Notes: generated by a model from the sequence alone, not told the origin. A stretch of DNA of 64,000 bases from Rheinheimera texasensis DSM 17496 (GCF_000711985.1 NZ_JONU01000014.1:1-64000); one strand, 5' to 3'. Counted from the stretch's first letter, positions 24,285-36,372 are shown. Numbers and translations: made by a program.

Positions 24285-24659
24285 CTATTGCTGCCGAACC
24301 TCGCTTTGCAGCTGCTCTATCGCCAGCTGCAGTTTTTTCAGCTCCCGCATGGTGCCTGCCCGCTGTGTCTCCAGCCAAATCCATTGTTTGGTGCCCACCT
24401 GCGCCTGAAAACACAACAACAGCAACACACCCCAAAAAACCAAATCGGCAGCTGGCGCAGTGATAAAACGATAACCACAGTAAAACAACGTAATGGCCAG
24501 CACCACTGCAACGGCATAGGCAAAGCGCATCAGGCCACTCAGCCCGCCCTTAAAACCGGCCGCAAGAACCGCCGGCAATCCCTGCTCCTCCTGCATCAGT
24601 CTGTCTATATCGGCGTTTTGGCGTGCCAGTAACCGTGCAATTTCTTTATCTTCATTCAT
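24285..24659 (-). CDS. Small membrane protein paired with ECF sigma factor (DUF6768-like)
   Basis: 124 residues. Short acidic N-terminus, two hydrophobic segments (about 43-63 and 69-86), then a basic, amphipathic tail (RELKKLQLAIEQLQSEV) that could form a coiled coil. The pattern resembles the DUF6768 proteins encoded next to sigma factors in Alteromonadales; I am moderately sure. Its ATG lies inside the last codons of the sigma gene (8-base overlap), with GAGGTGA as ribosome site, so the two are coupled. Position and topology suggest an anti-sigma or membrane sensor, but it has no zinc-binding anti-sigma motif. Confidence 0.65.
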   Translation of the reverse strand: MNEDKEIARLLARQNADIDRLMQEEQGLPAVLAAGFKGGLSGLMRFAYAVAVVLAITLFYCGYRFITAPAADLVFWGVLLLLCFQAQVGTKQWIWLETQRAGTMRELKKLQLAIEQLQSEVRQQ

Positions 24660-25218
24660 GTGAATCACCTCGTTGCTCTGTTGCCCCGGCAGATTGATTT
24701 TCCTCTGCAACGGGTCTGATTTGTGCCGCCAGCTGCTGGCGGATACGATATAACCGCGACTTCACTGTGCCCGGCGGGATTTGCAGGATTAAGGCAATAT
24801 CCTGCTGCGCCAGTTCATGCTGATAAAACAACCGGACCAGCAGTTGGTCTTCCGCACAAAACCCGGACAGGCAATCGCCGAAATCATCCTCAGGCAGCAG
24901 TGGCGCCTGCAGTAATTCAGGCTGTGCCAATACCTCAGTCAGACGCTGATTCGATTGCTTTTGCCAGTCCAGCACCTCCCAGCGCACCGCGCGGTACAAC
25001 CAACTGGTAAAGACCGCGGGGTCTTCCAGCCGGTGGACCCGCTTCAGTACTTTGAACCAGACGTTTTGTACCAGATCGGCAGCAACCGGATGCCCATGCA
25101 CCTGCCAGTGCGCAAAGCGCAGTAAATCGCGGTGAAAATGCTGATAGAGGGCGGTCAGCGCCGCTTTATCACCTTGCTGAAAAGCCAGCACTAACAAATC
25201 CAGTTCAGCTTGCAGCAT
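24652..25218 (-). CDS. ECF-type RNA polymerase sigma factor
   Basis: 188 residues. Region 2 is at about 20-90 (the HFHRDLLRFA helix, then DLVQNVWFKVLKRVHRL) and region 4 helix-turn-helix at about 125-175 (QDIALILQIPPGTVKSRLYRIRQ). No region 3, as in ECF sigmas. The ATG at 25218 with GAGGAA just upstream was preferred over an in-frame start seven codons earlier. The likely regulator is the overlapping small membrane protein. A -35/-10 pair of ECF type lies upstream (25253-25279), suggesting autoregulation. Confidence 0.87.
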   Translation of the reverse strand: MLQAELDLLVLAFQQGDKAALTALYQHFHRDLLRFAHWQVHGHPVAADLVQNVWFKVLKRVHRLEDPAVFTSWLYRAVRWEVLDWQKQSNQRLTEVLAQPELLQAPLLPEDDFGDCLSGFCAEDQLLVRLFYQHELAQQDIALILQIPPGTVKSRLYRIRQQLAAQIRPVAEENQSAGATEQRGDSHE

Positions 25219-25252
25219 CGTTTCCTCAGTTCTTAGCAATTTCAGAGATAAA

Positions 25253-25279
25253 GACGACGCCGTGGTCGTGTCAGGTTCA
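25253..25279 (-). promoter_or_regulatory. Candidate ECF-type promoter
   Basis: On the minus strand TGAACC (25274-25279) is followed after 17 bases by CGTC (25253-25256), the general spacing and AAC/CGTC pattern of ECF promoters. The predicted start would give a leader of roughly 28 bases before the sigma ATG. A second CGTC three bases closer gives a 14-base spacing, less likely. It lies directly after the glyS terminator. Confidence 0.4.
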
Positions 25280-25287
25280 CGCCAGCG

Positions 25288-25316
25288 AAAAAAAAGCCAG
25301 CACGAGGCTGGCTTTT
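25288..25316 (-). terminator. Intrinsic terminator of glyQS
   Basis: Minus strand: AAAAGCCAGC, 5-base loop, GCTGGC, then eight T (complement of the A-run 25288-25295). It begins 25 bases after the glyS stop. Confidence 0.9.
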
Positions 25317-25340
25317 AGCTGTCAGAGCAATGTGCTGAGC

Positions 25341-27395
25341 TTATTGCAGCACTGCAATATCCGCCACTTGCAGGAACAACGCGCGCAATTGCGCCAGCAA
25401 TGCCTGACGGTTCAGGCGCACTTTAGCGTCATCGGCGTTGACCATGACCTGGTCAAAGAACTGATCAACTACGTCGCGTAGTTGTGCCAGATGGGCAAGG
25501 CCTTCGCTGTAGCTATTCACGCTTTGCTGATAAGCCTGCTCGGCCACAATAGCCGTGTGCAGCGCTTTTTCGGCCGCTTCTGTCAGTAAACCGGCATCCA
25601 CAGTGGCCGGAATGTCTTCGGTCACTTTGGCCAGAATATTGGCTACGCGTTTGTTCGCGGCAGCCAGCGCCAGCGCGGCGTCCAGCTTGCGGAACTCTGC
25701 GACAGCTTTGACGCGGCGGTCAAAGTCGGCCGGATTGGTTGGCCGGCGCGCTAACACCGCCTGGATCACGTCGATGCCATAACCTTCGCCTTCATACCAG
25801 GCGCGGAAGCGGCCCAGCATAAAGTCCAGCACTTCGTCAGCGACTTGCGCATTAGAAAGCTTGTCGCCAAAGGTAGTTTGGGCAAAACCAATCACGTCGA
25901 GTAAATCCAGCGGCAGCTGCTTCTCCACCATAATGCGCAGTGCACCAATGGCGGCACGGCGCAGCGCAAATGGGTCTTTGTCACCCTTTGGCGCCTGACC
26001 GATGCCAAAGATACCGACTAACGAGTCAAGCTTGTCGGCAATAGCCACAGCACAGCTGACTAACTGGCCCGGCAATGCGTCACCGGCAAAGCGTGGCATA
26101 TATTGCTCGTTCAGCGCCAGCGCGACAGCTTCGGCTTCGCCGTCAATGCGCGCATAGTGCATGCCCATAATGCCCTGCGTTTCCGGGAATTCACCGACCA
26201 TATTGCTCATCAGGTCAGTTTTCGACAGTAAACCAGCGCGTTTGGCGTGTTCGACATCAGCACCGATTTTGCCGGCGATATAACCTGCCAGTTCGCTGAT
26301 ACGCTGTGATTTCTCCAGCAGCGTGCCGAGTTTTTGCTGGAACAACACAGTGCCCAGACTTTCCAGCCGGTCGGCCAGTTTGGTCTTTTTATCCACACCA
26401 AAGAAGAACTGGGCGTCGGTTAAACGTGGCCGTACTACTTTCTCGTTACCCGAAATGATTTGCTGCGGGTCTTTGCTGGCGATGTTGGCGACAAAAATGA
26501 ATTTATTCAAAAGCTTGCCGGCTGCATCTTTCAGCGGGAAATACTTCTGGTTGTCTTTCATTGTCGACATCAGCGGCTCAGGCGGCACTTCAAGAAAGCG
26601 TTCTTCAAAAGAACCGACCAGCACCACAGGCCATTCCACCAAAGACGACACTTCTTCCAACAGAGCATCGTCCATCTGGGCGATACCCTTTAAGCTTTCA
26701 GCAGTTTTTTCCACTTCAGCTTTGATAAAGGCTTTGCGTTTGTCGTAATCCGCCACCACATAAGCCTGCTCCAGCGTGCTTAAGTACGCATCTGCATTGG
26801 CGATTTCGACTTTGGCTAGCGCATGGAAACGGTGACCATGAGTGACACGGCCAGCCGCTTTACCCAGGATAGTCGCCGGTACGACGTCGTTGCCGTACAG
26901 CATGATGATGGTGTGAACAGGACGGATAAACTCAGCGTCATTAGCGCCCCAGCGCATTGGCTTGGCGATCGGCAGTTTTGCCAGCGCAGTAGCCACTACT
27001 TGCTCCAGCAGCGCGACTGTCGCTACACCTGTGACTTTGGCTTTGTGGATCAGCCAGGCGCCTTTATCTGTTTCCAGCCGTTCAGCTTCTGCCACTGTGA
27101 TGCCATTGGAAGCCGCCCAGGCTTGCGCGGCTTTGGTTGGCTCGCCATTGGCATCAAAAGCACCGGCGAGCGCCGGGCCGCGTTTTTCGACGACTTTATC
27201 GGCTTGCTGCGCAGCCAGTGCGTTGACACGTACCGCCAGACGGCGTGGCGCGGCGTACCATTGGCTGTCAGTGAAACCCAGACCCAGTTTGCTCAGCTCA
27301 TCCAGGATGTTTTGCTGCAACGCCGTTGCTAAGGTTTTTAACGACTTCGGTGGCAGCTCTTCAGTGCCAATCTCGACAAAAAAATCTTGTGCCAC
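25341..27395 (-). CDS. glyS: Glycine--tRNA ligase beta subunit
   Basis: 684 residues, close to the E. coli beta subunit. With GlyQ it forms the alpha2beta2 glycyl-tRNA synthetase; the beta subunit binds tRNA. The N-terminus [15 protein letters not shown] is the family signature; HD-like and anticodon-binding regions fill the C-terminal half, ending with a DALR-type helical domain. It follows glyQ after 2 bases. Confidence 0.97.
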   Translation of the reverse strand: MAQDFFVEIGTEELPPKSLKTLATALQQNILDELSKLGLGFTDSQWYAAPRRLAVRVNALAAQQADKVVEKRGPALAGAFDANGEPTKAAQAWAASNGITVAEAERLETDKGAWLIHKAKVTGVATVALLEQVVATALAKLPIAKPMRWGANDAEFIRPVHTIIMLYGNDVVPATILGKAAGRVTHGHRFHALAKVEIANADAYLSTLEQAYVVADYDKRKAFIKAEVEKTAESLKGIAQMDDALLEEVSSLVEWPVVLVGSFEERFLEVPPEPLMSTMKDNQKYFPLKDAAGKLLNKFIFVANIASKDPQQIISGNEKVVRPRLTDAQFFFGVDKKTKLADRLESLGTVLFQQKLGTLLEKSQRISELAGYIAGKIGADVEHAKRAGLLSKTDLMSNMVGEFPETQGIMGMHYARIDGEAEAVALALNEQYMPRFAGDALPGQLVSCAVAIADKLDSLVGIFGIGQAPKGDKDPFALRRAAIGALRIMVEKQLPLDLLDVIGFAQTTFGDKLSNAQVADEVLDFMLGRFRAWYEGEGYGIDVIQAVLARRPTNPADFDRRVKAVAEFRKLDAALALAAANKRVANILAKVTEDIPATVDAGLLTEAAEKALHTAIVAEQAYQQSVNSYSEGLAHLAQLRDVVDQFFDQVMVNADDAKVRLNRQALLAQLRALFLQVADIAVLQ

Positions 27396-27397
27396 GA

Positions 27398-28312
27398 TCA
27401 GGCCTCCTGCTTAGTGTTGCGGCATAACGGGAAGCCCAGCTTTTCCCGTGCGGCGTAATAAGCTTCCGCACAGGCCTTGGCCAGCGTGCGGACCCGCAGA
27501 ATGTAACGCTGACGCTCAGTCACCGAAATGGCGTGACGGGCATCCAGCAGGTTAAAGGCGTGTGAGGCTTTCATCACTTTTTCATAGGCTGGCAGCGGCA
27601 GGCCCAGCTCAATCAGCTTGTGGCTCTCGGCTTCATGCTGATCAAAAGCAGCAAACAGCGCCGGCACATCAGCATGTTCGAAGTTATAAGTCGATTGCTC
27701 AACTTCATTCTGGTGGAACACGTCGCCGTAAGTGACGCGGCCCATAGGGCCATCAGTCCAGACCAGGTCAAAAATGCTGTCAACGCCCTGAATGTACATA
27801 GCGAGGCGCTCTAAACCGTAGGTGATTTCGCCAGTGACCGGGCGACATTCCAGACCACCGACTTGCTGGAAGTAAGTGAACTGCGTTACTTCCATGCCGT
27901 TCAGCCAGACTTCCCAGCCTAAACCCCAGGCGCCTAAAGTTGGCGATTCCCAGTTGTCTTCAACAAAACGAATGTCGTGTACCAGCGTATCGATACCCAG
28001 TTCACGCAAAGAGCCTAAATACAGCTCCTGAATATCAGATGGTGACGGCTTCAGAATGACCTGGAATTGATAATAGTGCTGCAACCGGTTTGGGTTTTCG
28101 CCGTAACGACCATCGGTCGGGCGACGGCATGGCTGCACGTAAGCGACGTTGCTTGGCTCAGGCCCCAGCGAACGTAAGAATGTCATCGGGTGGAAAGTAC
28201 CGGCACCCACTTCCATATCCAGCGGCTGCACAATGACGCAGCCCTGACGCGCCCAATAATCCTGCAATGCCAGGATCAGGCCCTGAAAGGTTTTAATATC
28301 GTATTTGTGCAT
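27398..28312 (-). CDS. glyQ: Glycine--tRNA ligase alpha subunit
   Basis: 304 residues, class II synthetase catalytic subunit that makes glycyl-adenylate. Signatures visible: the opening [31 protein letters not shown], and [12 protein letters not shown]. It leads the glyQS operon. A -10-like TATACT lies on the minus strand about 45 bases before the ATG (28356-28361). Confidence 0.97.
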   Translation of the reverse strand: MHKYDIKTFQGLILALQDYWARQGCVIVQPLDMEVGAGTFHPMTFLRSLGPEPSNVAYVQPCRRPTDGRYGENPNRLQHYYQFQVILKPSPSDIQELYLGSLRELGIDTLVHDIRFVEDNWESPTLGAWGLGWEVWLNGMEVTQFTYFQQVGGLECRPVTGEITYGLERLAMYIQGVDSIFDLVWTDGPMGRVTYGDVFHQNEVEQSTYNFEHADVPALFAAFDQHEAESHKLIELGLPLPAYEKVMKASHAFNLLDARHAISVTERQRYILRVRTLAKACAEAYYAAREKLGFPLCRNTKQEA

Positions 28313-28355
28313 AGAAAGCGCACCTGCTCAGCTATTTCGGCAATAAAGACCGGAA

Positions 28356-28361
28356 AGTATA
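28356..28361 (-). promoter_or_regulatory. Possible -10 element of glyQS promoter
   Basis: TATACT on the minus strand, 44 bases upstream of the glyQ ATG. The expected -35 position (about 28378-28384) holds only CAGAAA-like sequence, so the assignment is weak. The remaining gap up to 28503 contains two hairpins and no gene. Confidence 0.3.
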
Positions 28362-28444
28362 CCGATTTGTGCGGCTTTTCTGTAGCGCAATGGCGCGGTT
28401 TTTCCGCGCTTTTTCTGATCAGGCACCACTCAAACGTCGGCTCC

Positions 28445-28480
28445 AGACAAAACAGCAAAAGAGCCGGTGGCCCCTTTGCT
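28445..28480 (-). terminator. Weak terminator after the M56 peptidase gene
   Basis: Mismatched stem AGCAAA..GCC / GGC..TTTGCT (28454-28480); on the minus strand it is followed by GTTTTGTCT. It starts 24 bases past the M56 stop. Confidence 0.4.
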
Positions 28481-28503
28481 ATTTTGACTGTTCATCGCAG
28501 GTT

Positions 28504-29709
28504 TTAATGCGTCGGTGAAACCTCCAGCCGCTCAATGTCGCTGGACACCGGGTCCATCAGAAAATCGAGTTGTACTTTGGCTTGTTTCATCCCGGTCGCG
28601 GATGGGCTATAGGCCCATTGCTGTAACGCAGTGACGGCTACTTTATCAAACACCTGCGCCGGTACGGATTTGATAATTTGCACATTCTGCACAGTGCCGT
28701 CCGGCTGAATATCAAACTCAGCCACGATATAGCCTTCAGTTTTTGCTTGTGCTGCGGCAACAGGATACCTTGGCTCCACACGCATAATTGGTTTGATGTT
28801 GTCTGCCCCGTCCGCTGCCTGTACTGGCTGCTGCAGCCATAAAGTGGTGCCGATTAGGGCTATCAGGGTCAGCGCCAGCGCCGCTTTGCTAAAACCATGC
28901 TGGCGTTGTAACAATTGCAGTCGTTGTTTCATCATTTTTTTATCTCCATAGTGGTTGCTAAGCAGTTGCCAGTGGGCGGTGCTGCTTTGAGCATGGCTTT
29001 GTACATTGCTCAGCAGCGCATAGCTGTAAGCAATCTTTTGCTGAGAACTGGCAGACGCTAATACCAACGCATCACAAGCCAGCTCTTGGTCTTGCCGGTA
29101 AGCGCGATACGCCAGCCAGCATAAGGGGTGAAACCAAAATAACGTCAACACCAGCAACGCAACCAGATTGGCGTGCAAGTCACCACGGCGCCAATGCGTC
29201 ACTTCATGCTGCAGGATTAACTGTTGTTGTTCGGGGTCAAAACGTTGATGAAAATCGACGGGAAGTAATACTGTGGGCCGCAGCAGTCCGGTCACATAAG
29301 GACCCTGCATTCCCTGACTTTGTTTGCAGTGCAGTGTGAAGCCGGGAGTCCTGACCACCGTAGCGATTTTAAGCGCCTGTGTGATATCTCGCTGTTGCCG
29401 CCATACGCCAAACACCATCAATGCGGCGCCCAATAGCCAGACAACCAGCAGTCCTGTCCCCCAAAAGCTGTCTGTGGGTAATTCAGCACTGATTTGCTGA
29501 AAATGCTGTTTCACCCGATGCACGGCCAAGCCTGTCTCAGACATCCACTTCGGCGGCAACAGGGACCACAACAGCAGTAACGGCACCGCCAACCATAAAC
29601 TGTATTGCAAGCGTGATCCCAGGTACTGCAACAGCAGCGGCCTCAGGCTCAGCAACACCATCAGCAGCAGTGTTAACGGCAGCGTTTGTGTCAGTAGCCA
29701 GCTCAGCAT
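28504..29709 (-). CDS. M56 (BlaR1-type) metallopeptidase with C-terminal TonB domain
   Basis: 401 residues. Three or four membrane helices (about 5-28, 35-52, 84-102, 275-292) surround a cytosolic zinc peptidase segment with HEVTH at 168-172 and the third-ligand region DQELACDAL (E209). After the last helix a periplasmic TonB C-terminal domain follows (about 306-390, VEPRYPVAAAQAKTEGYIVAEFDI). BlaR1/MecR1 relatives sense a signal outside and cut the partner repressor; here a TonB-like domain replaces the penicillin-binding sensor. The ATG overlaps the TAA of the BlaI-type repressor gene (TAATG), so the two form one operon. The ligand is unknown. Confidence 0.88.
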   Translation of the reverse strand: MLSWLLTQTLPLTLLLMVLLSLRPLLLQYLGSRLQYSLWLAVPLLLLWSLLPPKWMSETGLAVHRVKQHFQQISAELPTDSFWGTGLLVVWLLGAALMVFGVWRQQRDITQALKIATVVRTPGFTLHCKQSQGMQGPYVTGLLRPTVLLPVDFHQRFDPEQQQLILQHEVTHWRRGDLHANLVALLVLTLFWFHPLCWLAYRAYRQDQELACDALVLASASSQQKIAYSYALLSNVQSHAQSSTAHWQLLSNHYGDKKMMKQRLQLLQRQHGFSKAALALTLIALIGTTLWLQQPVQAADGADNIKPIMRVEPRYPVAAAQAKTEGYIVAEFDIQPDGTVQNVQIIKSVPAQVFDKVAVTALQQWAYSPSATGMKQAKVQLDFLMDPVSSDIERLEVSPTH

Positions 29710-30083
29710 TATTTCTGCTCCTGTTCCCATTTTGCGATAAGCTGTTTCAGCTCGGCCACGTCTTCAGCTTTTAGTTGCTGCTGCTCGGCAAAACCTGCCA
29801 GCAAAGGCGCCAGACGGCCGGATAACACCCGCTGGATAAAACTCTGACTTTCCCGCAGCTGATACTCGGGTTGTTGCAGGACCGGACTGTATAAATAAGC
29901 GCGGCCATCCTTTTCAAAACTGACCGCGCCTTTGCCGACCAAGCGGTTCAGCAGGGTTTTGACGGTTTTTTCGTGCCATTGGCTAGCATCGGCCAATTGC
30001 TCCACCACCTGATTGGCAGTTTGTGGCGCTTGCCGCCATAGCACTTTCATCACTTCCAGTTCTGCCTGACTGATTTCTTTCAT
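29709..30083 (-). CDS. BlaI/MecI/CopY family transcriptional repressor
   Basis: 124-residue winged-helix repressor. The family signature is clear: ISQAELEVMKVLW (4-16), TVKTLLNRLVGKGAVSFEKDGRAYLYSP (about 44-72), then a C-terminal dimerisation helix region. It is expected to bind TACA-N2-TGTA dyads and to be cleaved by the M56 peptidase encoded downstream. The ATG at 30083 has GGGAGC upstream; an earlier in-frame start at 30128 adds 15 residues outside the family. Two matching dyads lie just upstream (30131-30167). Confidence 0.92.
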   Translation of the reverse strand: MKEISQAELEVMKVLWRQAPQTANQVVEQLADASQWHEKTVKTLLNRLVGKGAVSFEKDGRAYLYSPVLQQPEYQLRESQSFIQRVLSGRLAPLLAGFAEQQQLKAEDVAELKQLIAKWEQEQK

Positions 30084-30130
30084 TGTATTGCTCCCGATAG
30101 TCTTGACCTTCGCCAGATTCTGCAGCATCG

Positions 30131-30167
30131 ATTACGATTGTAATACATTCACTATTACAGATGTAAT
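30131..30167. promoter_or_regulatory. Twin BlaI-type operators
   Basis: Perfect dyad ATTACAGATGTAAT (30154-30167) and near-perfect ATTACGATTGTAAT (30131-30144), centres 23 bp apart. Both carry the TACA/TGTA core known for BlaI/MecI. On the minus strand they overlap a plausible promoter: -35 TTACAT, 18 bases, -10 TACAAT. The repressor gene starts about 48 bases downstream, so autorepression is likely. Confidence 0.75.
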
Positions 30168-30218
30168 CTTTGATAACAAGGCAAAGTTTGGCTTTTTTTC
30201 AGAGTTTTTTTCTGAGGC

Positions 30219-30248
30219 TTGGATCTGGTTTTTGCTTTGTGCTATCTT
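30219..30248 (+). promoter_or_regulatory. Possible promoter of the SMR transporter gene
   Basis: -35 TTGGAT (30219-30224), 18-bp spacer, -10 TATCTT (30243-30248), followed by GCGCC. The predicted start would lie about 10-15 bases before the guanidine-II riboswitch, which is the expected arrangement. Confidence 0.4.
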
Positions 30249-30267
30249 GCGCCGGTCATTAAAGCTG

Positions 30268-30311
30268 CCGGGGACGACCCCGGTCAGTCCATTCATTCAG
30301 GGACGGCCCTG
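30268..30311 (+). ncRNA. Guanidine-II riboswitch (mini-ykkC)
   Basis: Two stem-loops with ACGR tetraloops: CCGGGG-ACGA-CCCCGG (30268-30283) and CAGGG-ACGG-CCCTG (30298-30311), joined by 14 bases. This is the definition of the mini-ykkC/guanidine-II class, in which guanidinium bridges the two loops. Downstream, CCTG-TAT-CAGG (about 30316-30327) can pair across the ribosome site AGGAG (30324-30328), giving a translational off-state that ligand binding could relieve. The downstream gene encodes a Gdx/SugE-type exporter, the most common target of the class. Confidence 0.9.
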
Positions 30312-30336
30312 CAAACCTGTATCAGGAGCCGTACTT

Positions 30337-30678
30337 ATGTCAGTCCCCTATTTTGCTTATCTGTGTTTAATTGCCGCTGCAGCCTTTGAAGTGCTGTGGG
30401 TGTTGTGTGTGCGTTTGTCCGATGGATTTACTAAGTTGCTGCCAGCCGGCCTTGCCGCGCTGTCGATGTTACTTAGTGTGCTGTTATTGGCGAAAGCCAG
30501 CCAGCAGCTACCCGTCGCGTTAGCCTATTGCGGCTGGGTCGGACTCGGTGCCATCGGAAGTGCTTTGTTGCAACAGTTCTACTTCCAACAACCCTTATCT
30601 CTCGCTGCCTGGTTCAGTCTGCTGCTGCTGTTGCTGGGCATCATTGGTCTGCAGCTAACCTTAGCGCCGCAGCACTAG
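30337..30678 (+). CDS. gdx: SMR family guanidinium exporter (Gdx/SugE type)
   Basis: 113 residues with four transmembrane helices. Small multidrug resistance fold: essential membrane Glu in AAFEVLWV (E18), then GFTKLLPAG, LPVALAYCGWVGLGAIGSAL and GIIGLQL, which resemble the SugE/Gdx branch more than EmrE. Works as a dual-topology dimer, exchanging guanidinium for protons (family knowledge). ATG at 30337 was chosen from AGGAG 8 bases upstream; the longer open frame from 30088 crosses the riboswitch and is not coding. It is divergent from the BlaI-type gene. Confidence 0.9.
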   Translation: MSVPYFAYLCLIAAAAFEVLWVLCVRLSDGFTKLLPAGLAALSMLLSVLLLAKASQQLPVALAYCGWVGLGAIGSALLQQFYFQQPLSLAAWFSLLLLLLGIIGLQLTLAPQH

Positions 30679-30776
30679 TGTATTGTCTCCGCTAGCACTG
30701 GTTTATTTGGCGCCGTAGCAAGACAAGCGACTACTTCTGAGCAATGCTTAGCAAGCCATTGATTAGAGGCTAAATA

Positions 30777-31673
30777 ATGAACGCGGCGATGTTCCGGTAT
30801 TATCTGCGATGGACCTTTTGCTGGCTGCTGCTAGTGCAGCCGGCACTTTACCTGTCGTCTTCCTGCGAGGCTGCAACTACAAAACCCGTGACTCTTGTCT
30901 ATGCCAAGCCTATCCAACAGGGCGATAGCAGTAAGTTATATCAGGTCAGATTGTTATCTGCCGCACTGCATCATGCTGGTGTTGAGCATCAGCTGGTGGA
31001 AGCCGATGTGCCGATGGTTCAAGACCGTTCTTTACGCACCGTCGCAGTTGAAAATGGGATTGACGTATTTTGGAGTGTCACCACTATTGAACGCGAGCAG
31101 CTATTGACCCCAGTGCGATTTCCTATCGACAAGGGGTTATTCGGCTGGCGTTTATTACTGTTGTCACCGCAGACCGCCGCAAAAGTACCAGACTTAAGCT
31201 CACTGCCTAACCTGAAAAAGCTGGTATTCACGCAGGGCCATGACTGGCCTGATACTGAGATTTTACGATCCAACAAACTCAAAGTTTTGGTATCAAACCA
31301 TTATCACTCGATGTTTGAAATGCTGGCATCAGGTCGGGTCGATGCTTTCCCCAGATCCGTGCTGGAGATCTGGCGCGAGCTTAGTGAAGTCTCACGACCA
31401 TTGCCGGTTGAAGCGGACATTGTGCTGCACTATCCGACGGCTCTGTATTATTTTTTCTCGCCTCGCCAGCAACAACTCGCACATCAGGTCGAACTTGGGT
31501 TGGAACTGATGCTAAAAAATGGCGAGTTTGAACGGATGTTTCAACAAGAGTTCGCTGAAGCCTTGGCTTTGTCAAAACTTGATAAACGCCTGGTAATTGA
31601 GTTAAGAAACCCGCTGCTACCAGCAGCCACCCCGCTGCATCGCCCAGAGTTATGGTTTCAACTAGCTGAATAG
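30777..31673 (+). CDS. Periplasmic solute-binding-like protein
   Basis: 298 residues. An N-terminal hydrophobic signal segment (about 10-32, ending CEA) precedes a domain with features of family 3 solute-binding folds: an opening beta strand TLVYAKP, SVTTIEREQLLTPVRFPI, LVFTQGHDWPDTEIL and MLASGRVDAFPRS. No transporter genes flank it. Such orphan binding-like proteins are common in Alteromonadales and may be sensors or remnants. AGAGG lies 10 bases before the ATG. The 98-bp gap to the SMR gene holds no clear terminator. It shares a bidirectional terminator with gyrB. Confidence 0.7.
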   Translation: MNAAMFRYYLRWTFCWLLLVQPALYLSSSCEAATTKPVTLVYAKPIQQGDSSKLYQVRLLSAALHHAGVEHQLVEADVPMVQDRSLRTVAVENGIDVFWSVTTIEREQLLTPVRFPIDKGLFGWRLLLLSPQTAAKVPDLSSLPNLKKLVFTQGHDWPDTEILRSNKLKVLVSNHYHSMFEMLASGRVDAFPRSVLEIWRELSEVSRPLPVEADIVLHYPTALYYFFSPRQQQLAHQVELGLELMLKNGEFERMFQQEFAEALALSKLDKRLVIELRNPLLPAATPLHRPELWFQLAE

Positions 31674-31697
31674 TTGATTCCGCTTGCCATCAGGCAT

Positions 31698-31725
31698 AAA
31701 AAAAGCAGACCGAAGTCTGCTTTTT
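31698..31725. terminator. Bidirectional intrinsic terminator
   Basis: 11-bp stem AAAAAGCAGAC (31700-31710) / GTCTGCTTTTT (31715-31725) with a CGAA tetraloop and A/T runs on both sides. It serves the binding-like protein gene on the plus strand and gyrB on the minus strand (15 bases past its stop). Confidence 0.9.
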
Positions 31726-31739
31726 AATTCTGGAGCAAT

Positions 31740-35253
<3,514 letters not shown>

Positions 35254-35256
35254 CGC

Positions 35257-36360
35257 TTACAACCGCATCGGCATCACAACGTACAAAGCACCGGCGTTGC
35301 CAACACCTTCGACCAAAGAACTGGAGTTGGCGTCACTTAAATGCATGACCACTAAGTCAGTATTTAAAGTATTCAGCACATCCAACACATAACCCACGTT
35401 GAAGCCGATCTCCAGAGTGTCGCCGTTATACTCAACTTCGATGACTTCTTCGGCCTGCTCATGTTCAGGATTATTCGCCACAATCTGCAGCTCTTGCGGA
35501 TTCAGTGTAAAGCGCACACCACGATATTTTTCGTTGGACAAAATCGACGCGCGTACACAAGCATCTTTCAAAACGGCACGATGCGCTGTCAACTGACGCG
35601 AGCTGTTACGTGGTAACACCCTGCGGTAATCCGGGAAACGACCGTCGATTAATTTGCTACTGAAACTAAACTGACTGTCGATCAGGCGAATATGATTCTG
35701 GCCGATACTGAGACGGATCAACTGATCGTCGGCGACCAATAAACGCATCAATTCAAGTACGCCCTTACGCGGGATAATCACTTGTTTCTGTTGGTTAGCC
35801 GTTACAGGCAGTTCCATCGAACTTAATGCCAGGCGGTGACCATCGGTCGCAACAGTACGTAAGGTGCCATTATCAACTTCAAACAGCAGACCATTCAGAT
35901 AATAACGCACGTCTTGATTGGCCATCGAAAACGCTGTGTCGTCCAACAATTTACGCAGTTGTAAACGGCTTAATTCGAACTCAACTTCACCTTGCCAACT
36001 CTCCAGATTTGGATAGTCATTGGCACTCAAAGTCGCCAGGGTGAACTTACTTTTACCAGTGCTGACCACACAGTTTTCGCCCTGCAAATGCAGAGTCAGT
36101 ACAGAGGACTCCGGCAGAGAACGACAAATATCCAATAACTTTTTGGCAGGGATTGTAACGCGTCCCGGCGTAATGACCTGCTGTGGAAACGCGTGCGCAA
36201 CTAATTCAATTTCCAGATCTGTACCGGTCAGCGCTATTTGATCCGCGGTCACATCCAGCAGCACGTTCGACAGGATAGGCAAGGTATGCCGGCGTTCAAT
36301 GGCACCTGAAACCATTTGCAGCGGTTTTAATAAAGCGTCACGCTCGATAATAAAATGCAT
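35257..36360 (-). CDS. dnaN: DNA polymerase III sliding clamp (beta subunit)
   Basis: 367 residues, the usual length for the beta clamp, with three repeats of the clamp fold. Signatures: opening MHFIIERDALLKPLQMVSGAIERRHTLP-like segment, and the C-terminal YVVMPMRL that ends nearly all DnaN proteins. It tethers polymerase III to DNA and stimulates Hda-mediated inactivation of DnaA. 12 bases separate it from dnaA. Confidence 0.97.
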   Translation of the reverse strand: MHFIIERDALLKPLQMVSGAIERRHTLPILSNVLLDVTADQIALTGTDLEIELVAHAFPQQVITPGRVTIPAKKLLDICRSLPESSVLTLHLQGENCVVSTGKSKFTLATLSANDYPNLESWQGEVEFELSRLQLRKLLDDTAFSMANQDVRYYLNGLLFEVDNGTLRTVATDGHRLALSSMELPVTANQQKQVIIPRKGVLELMRLLVADDQLIRLSIGQNHIRLIDSQFSFSSKLIDGRFPDYRRVLPRNSSRQLTAHRAVLKDACVRASILSNEKYRGVRFTLNPQELQIVANNPEHEQAEEVIEVEYNGDTLEIGFNVGYVLDVLNTLNTDLVVMHLSDANSSSLVEGVGNAGALYVVMPMRL

Positions 36361-36372
36361 AACAAGTCCCTA

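Noticed and set aside
23988-24632. 214-codon plus-strand frame over the M14 and membrane-protein genes
   Set aside because: Antisense to the M14 signal region and the small membrane gene, no family resemblance and no ribosome site.
30088-30336. N-terminal extension of the SMR protein by 83 codons
   Set aside because: It would translate the riboswitch and BlaI operators; four-helix SMR proteins start at the chosen ATG.
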